64,000 bases of DNA, taken from NCBI GenBank assembly GCA_902780235.1, contig CACZEL010000008.1:1-64000 (forward strand), given 5' to 3'. The position numbers were made by a program, and so were the translations under genes. The stretch comes from an uncultured Bacteroidales bacterium. GTDB lineage: Bacteria; Bacteroidota; Bacteroidia; Bacteroidales; Paludibacteraceae. Every line of letters begins with the position of its first letter. Positions within the stretch are counted from its first letter, which is position 1. A model generated the notes under the pieces. The model was given only the letters and a program-made list of their open reading frames with translations, ran no database searches and was not told where the DNA came from. Below, one piece after another: positions 42,389 through 49,766 of the stretch.

Positions 42389-43495
42389 TTATTCGTTGAC
42401 GATGATGGTTTTGCCATGTATCTTTTTGTGGCGGAACCAGAGGCCATAGACCTCGGAGCAGTTGCCTGCTGTGATGAAGGCCTGGATATGGTTGTCGCGA
42501 ATGAAGGCCATGACAGAAGAGAACTCATCCTGGGTCAGGAGTGTCTGGATCTCGAGATGCTCTTCTCCGCTGTAACCGCCTTGAATCTTATATAAGGAAC
42601 ACCCGCGCACGAGCGTTTCCACGATATATTGGCGAATACGATCGGGTTCGTTGGAAACAATGCAGACCCGTTTGCGTTTATTGAGCGAGGCGGTGAAATA
42701 ATCGATGGCAAGGCCGTTGATCCAGGTACCGATGATACCAATAACAACCATGCGGAAGTCATTGATAAAGAACGAGGTACAGCAGATCATGATACCTCCG
42801 ATAGCGACCGAAGTGCCGATATCGAAATGGAGGAATTTATTGAAAATCTTACCGATGATATCGAGTCCTCCGGTAGAGGCATTGATCCGAAAAAGGAAAG
42901 CCTGACACGCCGAGAGGAGAAGAACAAAGCAAATAAGATCGAACCATACATCTCCCATGCCGAGTCCACCGCTCATGACACTATCGCGTACCCGCTCCAT
43001 TACTTCGCCTGTTCGGCTCAAGAGATAGGGGTTGCCGTTAGGATCAAGGACCGTTTGTCCTGCTTGCAGTTGCGCAAGGATGTCGGGTGCGTTAACGGCT
43101 TGGTGGGTAAAGAGATAGTTCGGATAGATACGGTCCAACATTTGGGTAAGCGGACCTAAGATGAGGGCTGTATAAACCGTCTTGGCGCCGAACTCATTGC
43201 CGATGAGGATGAACGCCATCAACAAGAGGAAGGCGTTGATGCCTGTTACCCAATAGACGAAGGTGTCGGTCGTGCCTCCAAAAAGCGTATTAAGCACGAT
43301 GGAGAGACCGGAGATAGAACCAACGATCAGATGGCTGGGCATCAGGAAATAATAGACGGCGATCGCACCAAAAGTCATACCGACCGTCATCATGACCAGT
43401 TCTTTCCAGAATTTCCATGTAAACAAGGCCTCCCAGAAGGACTTGAACAATTCGCTCCAATGAGCGAGGGTAAAATATTGTTTAAGATGTTCCAT
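42389..43495 (-). CDS. YitT family membrane protein
   Basis: A 368-residue protein with an N-terminal lead of 30 residues, about six membrane segments (DUF161 type, for example MTVGMTFGAIAVYYFLMP) and a C-terminal DUF2179 domain (SSVMAFIRDNHIQAFITAGN). YitT proteins are conserved inner-membrane proteins of unknown substrate. It starts 13 bp after lysC. Confidence 0.85.
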   Translation of the reverse strand: MEHLKQYFTLAHWSELFKSFWEALFTWKFWKELVMMTVGMTFGAIAVYYFLMPSHLIVGSISGLSIVLNTLFGGTTDTFVYWVTGINAFLLLMAFILIGNEFGAKTVYTALILGPLTQMLDRIYPNYLFTHQAVNAPDILAQLQAGQTVLDPNGNPYLLSRTGEVMERVRDSVMSGGLGMGDVWFDLICFVLLLSACQAFLFRINASTGGLDIIGKIFNKFLHFDIGTSVAIGGIMICCTSFFINDFRMVVIGIIGTWINGLAIDYFTASLNKRKRVCIVSNEPDRIRQYIVETLVRGCSLYKIQGGYSGEEHLEIQTLLTQDEFSSVMAFIRDNHIQAFITAGNCSEVYGLWFRHKKIHGKTIIVNE

Positions 43496-43508
43496 CTTTA
43501 AACGTGTG

Positions 43509-44747
43509 TTATTCAGATACTACGAGTCTCGCAGTGCGGCGGGTCGTCTGGCTTAACATGATGGTTTTGCCGGCTTTGGCCCGCTCGAGGATCTCAGGAG
43601 TCGTACCCCGGATCGTGAGCAGCGAGAGGTTTTCGTTATAGGTAACGTTGAAATGTTGTTGCAGTTCAGCAAGCGCCTCGGGCACAAAGCGGGTGTTATC
43701 CACACAGACAGAGATAGTCACGGCCGAGGATTGGATGAGCGACACTTTGAGACGATGACGATGGATGATATCGAAGATCTCACTTAGGCTCTCTTCGAGC
43801 ACAAAAGCAAAATCTTTGGCCCGCATGGTGATCAGGATCTGGTTCTTACGCCAGATATAAACCGGGATATCGATCGGCCCTACTCCATCCTCCGAGATGC
43901 ACGATCCTGCGGCGTTGGGTTCGCCGAAGGGTTTTACAAACAAGGGAATATGTTTATTCTCAAGCGGGCGGATCGTTTTCGGGTGAATGATCTGCGCGCC
44001 GGAATAACTGAGTTCGACCGCGTCTTTATAGCGCAGAGACGGGATAAGGACGGTGTCGGGTTCAAGGCGCGGGTCGGCATTGAGGATACCGGGTACATCT
44101 TTCCAGATGGTGACCGATTCAGCATCGAGGTAGTTGCCAAGCAGGGCTGCGGTATAGTCCGAGCCTTCACGACCGAGGGTCGTACGACGTCCGTCAGCCG
44201 TACCGCCAATGAAGCCTTGGGTGACCACGACAGCAGGGCGTTGCGGTCTATTCCAACCGGAACGAATGAGTTCAGCGCTGGAAGTGTCGTCCACTTTAGC
44301 TTCGCGCCATGTGTCATCGGTACGGAGCAGTTTGGGCATGTTCCACCACTCGACCGAGAAGCCTTGCTTGAGCAGATAGACTGCAACAATCTGAGTGGAC
44401 ATGATCTCGCCCAACGAGACGATCTGGTCGTAGTTCTCATCCAGCGATTTGGCCGGGTCGTAAGGGATCTCGCCTTGAAGACGAATGTCGGAGCCGGGTT
44501 GAAGTCCAAGCTCTTTCATGATCGCCACATGGAAATCGATGATGTCAATCCATTGTGTGAGGGCTTGCTCTTCCTTGCCGGCATCGAGGAACTCGACGAC
44601 ACGCTCCAAGGCATTGGTGGTCTTGCCCATGGCCGAGACAACGACCATGAGATCCTGTGCGCCAGCAAGACGCACGATCTTCTCTACGTTTCGAACGCCT
44701 TCTGCGTTCTTGACGGAGGCTCCACCGAATTTGTAAACCTTGGTCAT
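43509..44747 (-). CDS. lysC: aspartate kinase (monofunctional)
   Basis: A 412-residue kinase beginning TKVYKFGGASVKNAEGVRNV, the aspartokinase signature, with LGREGSDYTAALLGNYLDAE in the catalytic half and ACT-type residues at the C-terminus (VSLIQSSAVTISVCVDNTR). It makes aspartyl phosphate for lysine, threonine, methionine and diaminopimelate. Likely feedback-regulated through the ACT part. Confidence 0.93.
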   Translation of the reverse strand: MTKVYKFGGASVKNAEGVRNVEKIVRLAGAQDLMVVVSAMGKTTNALERVVEFLDAGKEEQALTQWIDIIDFHVAIMKELGLQPGSDIRLQGEIPYDPAKSLDENYDQIVSLGEIMSTQIVAVYLLKQGFSVEWWNMPKLLRTDDTWREAKVDDTSSAELIRSGWNRPQRPAVVVTQGFIGGTADGRRTTLGREGSDYTAALLGNYLDAESVTIWKDVPGILNADPRLEPDTVLIPSLRYKDAVELSYSGAQIIHPKTIRPLENKHIPLFVKPFGEPNAAGSCISEDGVGPIDIPVYIWRKNQILITMRAKDFAFVLEESLSEIFDIIHRHRLKVSLIQSSAVTISVCVDNTRFVPEALAELQQHFNVTYNENLSLLTIRGTTPEILERAKAGKTIMLSQTTRRTARLVVSE

Positions 44748-44826
44748 AAACCGTTTGAGGGTTTGAAGGTTTGATGGTTTGAGGTCGTTCTTCTTACAAT
44801 ATCAAACAATCTCAAACTTTTTCAAA
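44747..44826 (-). repeat. short tandem repeat, period 8 (GTTTGAGG/GTTTGAAG)
   Basis: GTTTGAGG GTTTGAAG GTTTGATG GTTTGAGG on the plus strand, followed by degenerate TCAAAC units. It fills the gap between ribH and lysC. Confidence 0.8.
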
Positions 44827-45303
44827 CTATAAATTAGCCATGCGGATGGCGGTGTAGGCACCTTCAATGCCTTTGTTGCCAAGTTTGCCGCCACAACGAT
44901 CGAGTGCTTGCTGCTTATTGAGGACAGTAAGGACCGAGAAGATGACGGGCACTTTGCCTTGGGCATTGAGGGCTGCAACGCCTTGAGTGACGGATTGGCA
45001 GACGTAGTCAAAATGCGGTGTATCTCCTTGGATGACACAGCCAATAACGATGACCGCGTCCACGCGCTCCTCTTTCATAATCCGCGCGGCGCCATAGGTC
45101 AGTTCGACCGCACCCGGGACATGGACGATGGCGATATTATCTTCCGCTACGCCATGTTTGATGAAAGTATCGAGCGCGCCCTGCGCCATCAAATAGGTGA
45201 TCTCGCTATTCCAGTCTGCAACCACAATTGCATAGCGCTGACGTCCGAGAACATCAGCGCTAGGCAGTTGATTTACATCATATTTCGACAAATCAGTAGT
45301 CAT
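44827..45303 (-). CDS. ribH: 6,7-dimethyl-8-ribityllumazine synthase
   Basis: A 158-residue lumazine synthase: IVVADWNSEITYLM near residue 30, HVPGAVELTYGAARI and GCVIQGDTPHFDYVCQSVTQ with the catalytic His. It makes the riboflavin precursor in a cytoplasmic pentamer or 60-mer. A TGTACGATTTACA repeat fills the gap to the TPR gene. Confidence 0.95.
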   Translation of the reverse strand: MTTDLSKYDVNQLPSADVLGRQRYAIVVADWNSEITYLMAQGALDTFIKHGVAEDNIAIVHVPGAVELTYGAARIMKEERVDAVIVIGCVIQGDTPHFDYVCQSVTQGVAALNAQGKVPVIFSVLTVLNKQQALDRCGGKLGNKGIEGAYTAIRMANL

Positions 45304-45337
45304 ACAATGTACGATTTACAGATGTACGATGTACGAT

Positions 45338-46021
45338 TTATTCTGCTATTGCGATGAATTTGTCGATGTCCTGAGCTTCAGCAGAAGCAGGATAGTTCTC
45401 CTTGATGGCCTTGAAAGCCTTGAGGGCTTTGGAGTTCTGACCTTCGTGGAGGTAAACGAGACCTGCTTTCTTGAGGCTCATCGGTGCGATCATGTCGTTG
45501 CCCGATTTAGCTGCAGCCTCGAAAGCCTTGGCAGCCTTACCATACTCGCCGAGCTCAACATAAGCGTCGCCGAGGAGCTGGTGAGCAGCCGGGTCGATAT
45601 TAAGGTCATCGGCATCGAACTTCTTGAGGTACTTAGCAGCCTCTTCGTACTCGCCCTTCTCGAAATAGCAGATACCTGCGTAGAGAGCAGCGAGTTTGCC
45701 TTGCTGATAGTGACCGTACTCGTCAGCGATCGCCTCGAAACCGATACACTCTGCGTCGTCACCGTTGAGGGCCTTGTCGAAGTCGCCCGCCATGAAATAA
45801 ACGACAGCTTTCGCGTTCTCGTTGCTTGCCTCGAGCGCGTGCGGCTTGATGACGTAGTTGTTGATCGCGATGATCGCGCACACTACTACAGCGATGCCAC
45901 AAACGATCCAACTGATGAGGTTCGCGTTGTCCTCAATCCATTTACCGGCGCCAGTCAGCGCCTCATTTACTTCTTGCAATTGTTCGTCCTGTTTAACGAA
46001 CTCTTCTTTCTTTTTTGCCAT
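45338..46021 (-). CDS. tetratricopeptide-repeat membrane protein (YfgM-like)
   Basis: A 227-residue protein: cytoplasmic charged start, one membrane helix (LISWIVCGIAVVVCAIIAIN), then TPR units such as LLGDAYVELGEYGKAAKAFE and GLVYLHEGQNSKALKAFKAI. The topology matches the YfgM/ancillary SecYEG-TPR type. Its product probably binds protein partners at the inner membrane. First gene of the TPR-ribH-lysC-yitT-galE-manA operon. Confidence 0.85.
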   Translation of the reverse strand: MAKKKEEFVKQDEQLQEVNEALTGAGKWIEDNANLISWIVCGIAVVVCAIIAINNYVIKPHALEASNENAKAVVYFMAGDFDKALNGDDAECIGFEAIADEYGHYQQGKLAALYAGICYFEKGEYEEAAKYLKKFDADDLNIDPAAHQLLGDAYVELGEYGKAAKAFEAAAKSGNDMIAPMSLKKAGLVYLHEGQNSKALKAFKAIKENYPASAEAQDIDKFIAIAE

Positions 46022-46086
46022 TGTATTTATTTGTTTTTATTGTTTTACAATAAGGGTGCTTTTAGGGTTATTAACGAAAAAGCGTG

Positions 46087-46118
46087 CAAAGGTACGAAAA
46101 AAATTGCATATATGCAAA
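46087..46118 (-). promoter_or_regulatory. promoter of the TPR-ribH-lysC-galE-manA operon
   Basis: Minus strand TTTGCATATATGCA (from 46118), 20-bp spacing, TACCTTTG (46094-46087). Confidence 0.86.
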
Positions 46119-46345
46119 TAAAAGTGCAGAAAATTATAATTTTCGTGATAATTCGTTAAAAAACATGAAAAAGAGAGCATTTCTACACGATTTTTGCAAC
46201 AAAAAGTATATATATACATAGTATATATATAGTATATGTGCGTTTTTTCAGAAATTGGGGCAGAATCTTATGGGAATCCTATGGAAATTGTATGGGAATC
46301 CTATGGGGCGGATAGTACCTGGATAGTAGAATGCATCGAAAATGA
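46119..46345. other. gene-free stretch with direct repeats
   Basis: No convincing gene. TATGGGAATCCTATGG occurs twice at about 46268-46305. A TATATA-rich run lies near 46205-46240. The rest shows nothing specific. Confidence 0.5.
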
Positions 46346-46544
46346 TCCAGAATAGAATTTCTGGAAACAGACGAAGGTGGGTGCCATGCGGAGAGGAACG
46401 CATAGTATAGCGCGGGGAGTTAGCCCCGCGAGCAGGACCGGCGGATGGGAACGAGCGCACATGAATGTGCGCGCATAGACGCTATATAAACATGACGGCG
46501 TTTTTCTATCCGCCAAGATTGGACGGATACGGGAGAAAAACGCC
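46346..46544. repeat. mosaic of extragenic palindromes
   Basis: Left block 46346-46397 (CCAGAATAGAATTTCTGG hairpin then GACGAAGGTGGGTG) recurs at 49383-49434. Centre: GCGGGG/CCCCGC hairpin near 46410-46430. Right block 46474-46544, ATAGACGCTATATAAACA followed by a 48-bp palindromic unit (46497-46544) with arms GGCGTTTTTCT/AGAAAAACGCC, recurs at 48264-48335. No coding capacity. Confidence 0.85.
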
Positions 46545-46679
46545 GAACGGAAGGGGATGGAATGAAAGGAAGATAGAAAATCGAGACCTCGAGATTTCGA
46601 GATGAGGAGATGTCGAAGGGAAAAATTGGCGGGCAATAATATTGCCTTGATTAAATGGAACAAGAATTGTCCATGATAG

Positions 46680-46715
46680 AAAAAATGACACACGCCGTTG
46701 CATGTGCCATTTTTT
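46680..46715 (-). terminator. terminator of the 46737 lipoprotein gene
   Basis: AAAAAATG-CACA and TGTG-CATTTTTT flank a GC-rich loop; A and T runs on both sides allow action in either direction. Confidence 0.78.
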
Positions 46716-46736
46716 GATGTTGATCAATAGCAGAGA

Positions 46737-47168
46737 TTATTTCAAAACGCCCTCAATATCCTCACGAATTTGGCGACCTAACACATCGCTATAACCATCT
46801 ACCCATTCATCACGAATTAATCTTTGCACCTCTGTTTTAACAGAAAGTTGTGTCCTGTCGTGATTAAATTTAATGGTAACACGAACGCGCGCTTTCTTGT
46901 CTTGAATTCCTTTGGCTTTACGATAGTAGTTCCAAGCTGTACGCGCATAACCACCATCTTTGTTAATCATTTCCATTTCGTACTTTTCCGTTAACAGATC
47001 AAGCGCAGTAGAAAAGGCTTGCTTGTAGTCAAAATTCTCGTGGATCTGTACGCGCATCCACTCTGCCTGACCTTTGTGCCATCCTTTCACTGAAGCACAA
47101 CCTAACGAAACCATCACAAATACTCCTGCAACCAAGCAAGAGCACAATGTTTTAATTGATTTTTTCAT
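46737..47168 (-). CDS. lipoprotein of unknown function
   Basis: A 143-residue lipoprotein (lipobox VSLGCAS, Cys near residue 25). The mature part has KARVRVTIKFNHDRTQLSVK and a DEWVDGYSDVLGRQIREDI ending; no known family is recognised. Its start overlaps the end of the VanZ-like gene by 17 bp, so the two are co-translated. Confidence 0.72.
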   Translation of the reverse strand: MKKSIKTLCSCLVAGVFVMVSLGCASVKGWHKGQAEWMRVQIHENFDYKQAFSTALDLLTEKYEMEMINKDGGYARTAWNYYRKAKGIQDKKARVRVTIKFNHDRTQLSVKTEVQRLIRDEWVDGYSDVLGRQIREDIEGVLK

Positions 47169-47598
47169 AAGAGATTTGTTTTAGTTTGTTAATTAATAAA
47201 AATAGCAAAATTGCTGTTATATAAGCCATAATATCCCAAGCATCTCCCGTCCCGAGAAAATATCCAATACATTGCATATATTCCACTACGAAAGCAAATA
47301 CGACAATCATTATGCAAAATACCCATTTCATACGTTTTTCGTTTCCCCAAATGCCCTCCATAAACAGTAGAAACGACAATAACCAAAGACCATCAGGCAA
47401 ATTATATTTAACCCAAGGAGCCATAACAACGGAATGGTCTCTAATACATTCAAAAAAGCCATTATAGTAGTCTATTCCCAACCATTCATACAATGCCATA
47501 TTTGCACTCCTGCTACTAACATAGATATACGCCGCAAAAACAAACAATACTGTAGCCCAAAGTATACTATGTAGTCTTCGTTTTAATGTCCTTTTCAT
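47152..47598 (-). CDS. VanZ-like membrane protein
   Basis: A 148-residue protein with four membrane segments. NLPDGLWLLSFLLFMEGIWG and FVVEYMQCIGYFLGTGDAWD resemble VanZ-family proteins (acidic Glu and DxxD-type positions). Role unknown; VanZ homologues are linked to cell-envelope or glycopeptide resistance but also occur in many strains without it. Confidence 0.65.
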   Translation of the reverse strand: MKRTLKRRLHSILWATVLFVFAAYIYVSSRSANMALYEWLGIDYYNGFFECIRDHSVVMAPWVKYNLPDGLWLLSFLLFMEGIWGNEKRMKWVFCIMIVVFAFVVEYMQCIGYFLGTGDAWDIMAYITAILLFLLINKLKQISYEKIN

Positions 47599-47605
47599 GA
47601 TGCAT

Positions 47606-47892
47606 AAAAAAAAGCGCAGACCTCGTGCTGTTTACTCATGCACTGAGGCCTTCGCATTGCCTAACGACTCAAATAAACAACAGGAAACCTACGCCGATAT
47701 GACAAACGCCCCGCATAGATACAGCGAGAGCGGGTAATGTCATACCCATAGGCATCTATTGCTACTTTGGTTCTGAGTCGTTTTAGAAAGTTGCGAAGTT
47801 TCAGTACATCAAACGCAAAGCGTCAATAAACGCTATCAATATGTCCGAAAATCCACCCTATATGAAGAGACATTTCCCTACTAAATGGATTT
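47606..47892 (-). ncRNA. structured RNA, family member B (about 287 nt)
   Basis: Transcribed from the promoter at 47899-47930 and ended by a GC hairpin (GGCCTC...GAGGTC) followed by eight T (47613-47606). Helices on the minus strand: GAAAATCCA/TGGATTTTC at the 5' end; GCGTTTATTGACGC; CTTCGCA (47798-47792) with TGCGAAG (47656-47650); ACGACTCA (47781-47774) with TGAGTCGT (47671-47664); TATGACA (47744-47738) with TGTCATA (47704-47698), enclosing CCCGC/GCGGG. Loop motifs TAGATGCCTATGGGT and GTAGGTTTCCTG match RNA A at 7506-7801. The helix bases differ from A but remain paired. No protein frame. Confidence 0.75.
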
Positions 47893-47898
47893 TCGGCG

Positions 47899-47930
47899 CA
47901 AAATTACTAATAATTTTTGACATATGCAAA
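47899..47930 (-). promoter_or_regulatory. promoter of structured RNA B
   Basis: Minus strand TTTGCATATGTC (from 47930), 20-bp spacing, TAATTTTG (47906-47899). Confidence 0.86.
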
Positions 47931-48091
47931 TAAAATTGCAAAAAAATGCACGCGCCGGATATTATCCGGCAAAACGGACGAAGCGGCGAGGCTGTATCTA
48001 TCGCGGGTCTGACGCCCCGCGCACATGACAAAGAGAGCATGGAGAGAGTGACCGAGATGCAAAATACTTACCGATGGCACAACCAGCGCGG

Positions 48092-48206
48092 GGCTTGCGG
48101 AGCGGGCAGGCCCTCGGCGTTTGTAATAGGGCGATGATAATGGGGCGGATTACAAAGACGAGGGACGCTCCGCAAGCCAGGAATGTCATATCGCGGAGAT
48201 ATGACA
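48092..48206. repeat. long imperfect inverted repeat plus a short hairpin
   Basis: GGCTTGCGGAGCG (48092-48104) and CGCTCCGCAAGCC (48166-48178) are perfect inverted arms. Inside them CCCTCGGCGTTTGTAAT pairs almost fully with ATTACAAAGACGAGGG, giving a stem of about 30 bp. Just outside is a perfect TGTCATATC/GATATGACA hairpin (48184-48206). The surrounding 47940-48435 stretch has no gene. It also carries CGCGGG/CCCGCG palindromes near 48001-48021. Confidence 0.8.
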
Positions 48207-48263
48207 GCGAGGGGCTAATCTGCCTATGCCCGAGCCCACCTCAAGCGGCTGGAAGAAGAACGC

Positions 48264-48335
48264 ACATAGACGCTATATAAACAGGGCGGCGTTTTTCTAT
48301 CCGCCAAGATTGGACGGATACAGGAGAAAAACGCC
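48264..48335. repeat. palindromic repeat unit, second copy
   Basis: ATAGACGCTATATAAACA then the 48-bp unit 48288-48335 (GGCGTTTTTCT, ATCCGCCAAGATTGGACGGAT, AGAAAAACGCC). It is nearly identical to 46474-46544, differing at about one or two bases in the palindromic core. Confidence 0.88.
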
Positions 48336-48380
48336 CGAACGCGAGGTGAAAAGCGGGGAATCGGATTGCCATGAAATGAG

Positions 48381-48415
48381 AAGAAAAAGAAACGCCCGAG
48401 GGTTAGCTCGGGCGT
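48381..48415 (-). terminator. terminator of the DUF805 gene
   Basis: Minus strand ACGCCCGAG and CTCGGGCGT with a short loop, followed by TTTCTTTTT. Confidence 0.8.
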
Positions 48416-48436
48416 AGAAGATAGAGGAAAGAAGGA

Positions 48437-49294
48437 CTATTGTTTTTTAGTCAGAAATATGCATGCTAAAACGCCAGACAAAATACTAAGCCACATCAAG
48501 GCAAAGCATGAAACCATCACCACTTGACTACCTCCAGGCCAGTGCAAATGTCGGCAGACAAACCCCACTATGGCCAGTGCAAGGAAGATAAAAGCAGTAC
48601 CCTCCACATTACGCAGATGCTTAGCAACAGAGAGTCCCTTTTCTACATAAGCATTTAAAGCTCCATGCATGAAGACGTATATCGCCAAACAGAGGCATAA
48701 TAAAGCAACGAGAATAGGCACTACTACGAAAAGAATGGAACAACCGCCAGGCCAATGCAATGTTCTAAATAAGATACCATTAATCAACACGGCTCCAATA
48801 AAACCGCTGTACAAGGATAATAATCCCTGAAAAGTTTGCTTTTTCATATATTCGGTACATTTTTCGTTTTCAAAGGGGATATACTCTTGCTCATGCGGAT
48901 TGTCCCCGTATTCATTAGCAGTTGGTTGAGACGGCATAAGAGCGAATACCAAAATAACCAAACGGGCTATTGGGGCACAACTGAGCAATATCCACCATCC
49001 AGAACGGCCTATATCATGCAACCGCCGCACACCAACACATACCGAAGGCACTATCAACAGTATAGACACTATCCCCATTATACCGAACATAATCACAAGG
49101 AATACAGCCAATAAGGGGGAGTTGTCACTTTCTTGTCTTACATAAGCAGCCATTACTAACATTAGTGCATATATGGCCACAAAAATAATGTACATGAATA
49201 ACGTAAACCACCAATACTCTGCACGCGTAGCACGACCGGATATAGTTGCATACTTTTGTTTTAAGCAAATGGTTATGGCTTCTCTAAAAGACAT
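48437..49294 (-). CDS. DUF805 membrane protein with GldL-like HWPG segments
   Basis: From ATG 49294 the product is 285 residues. The N-terminal half is DUF805 (ISGRATRAEYWWFTLFMYII, then VGVRRLHDIGRSGWWILLSC). The C-terminal half has four more helices with two copies of a pattern FRTLHWPGGCSILF / CRHLHWPGGSQVVM, like the HWPG motif of GldL-type gliding/secretion proteins. This fusion is unusual. Role unknown. Earlier in-frame codons lie near the predicted transcription start and are rejected. Confidence 0.78.
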   Translation of the reverse strand: MSFREAITICLKQKYATISGRATRAEYWWFTLFMYIIFVAIYALMLVMAAYVRQESDNSPLLAVFLVIMFGIMGIVSILLIVPSVCVGVRRLHDIGRSGWWILLSCAPIARLVILVFALMPSQPTANEYGDNPHEQEYIPFENEKCTEYMKKQTFQGLLSLYSGFIGAVLINGILFRTLHWPGGCSILFVVVPILVALLCLCLAIYVFMHGALNAYVEKGLSVAKHLRNVEGTAFIFLALAIVGFVCRHLHWPGGSQVVMVSCFALMWLSILSGVLACIFLTKKQ

Positions 49295-49320
49295 CATATT
49301 GACAAACTCTAAAATCTGTG

Positions 49321-49352
49321 CAAAGGTACGAAGAATTTTTGATATATGCAAA
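49321..49352 (-). promoter_or_regulatory. promoter of the DUF805 gene
   Basis: Minus strand TTTGCATATATC (from 49352), 20-bp spacing, TACCTTTG (49328-49321). Confidence 0.86.
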
Positions 49353-49382
49353 TAAATGAGAGAAAAAAGAAGATTTTATACG

Positions 49383-49434
49383 TCCAGAATAGAATTTCTG
49401 GAAACGGACGAAGGTGGGTGACCATGCGGATGGA
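49383..49434. repeat. extragenic palindrome, second copy of the 46346 block
   Basis: CCAGAATAGAATTTCTGG then GAAACGGACGAAGGTGGGTG, almost identical to 46346-46397. Confidence 0.85.
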
Positions 49435-49443
49435 AAGGGGCAC

Positions 49444-49684
49444 AAAAAAAGCGTCCGCATAACTTTTTTACTCGAGAAAACTTCTTAAGAATAGGATTTG
49501 AGGCCTGCTTTTTCCTCTGTAATCCGACCACCTCAATCCGCTCGCCGGAGGTTTATACGAATGTAAGGATAAACCTACTCGGGTCATGGCTGGCGAGTAT
49601 CGGCACGCCATTAGTGAAGCATTTGCACTCGGTTCGTTGTTTAATTGTTGAGTTTTCCGGTTCCTATTACGTTATGCGAGACGC
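49444..49684 (-). ncRNA. candidate structured RNA C with a 13-bp closing stem
   Basis: GCGTC-CGCATAAC (49451-49463, plus strand) pairs with GTTATGCGAGACGC (49671-49684), closing a 230-nt domain. Inside, minus strand AATAGGA pairs with TCCTATT, CTCGCC with GGCGAG, and GGTTTAT with ATAAACC. On the minus strand the closing stem is followed by seven T (49450-49444), as in a terminator. A possible minus -7 box TAATTTTG lies at 49723-49716 but no good -33 box. It could be one of the housekeeping RNAs (6S type) or a new RNA; it does not match RNAs A and B. Confidence 0.5.
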
Positions 49685-49766
49685 TGCGCGTTAATATAAT
49701 TAAAAATTAAAAATTCAAAATTAATATCCAGCTAAAAGCCAATAGCTAATAGCTAAAGTCAAATAT

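Noticed and set aside
43950-44774. 274-codon plus-strand ORF
   Set aside because: Antisense to lysC; no domain or promoter.
46301-46693. 130-codon minus-strand ORF
   Set aside because: Runs through extragenic palindromes with no promoter or plausible start.
48092-48206. Insertion sequence
   Set aside because: Inverted arms exist but no transposase and no target duplication was found.
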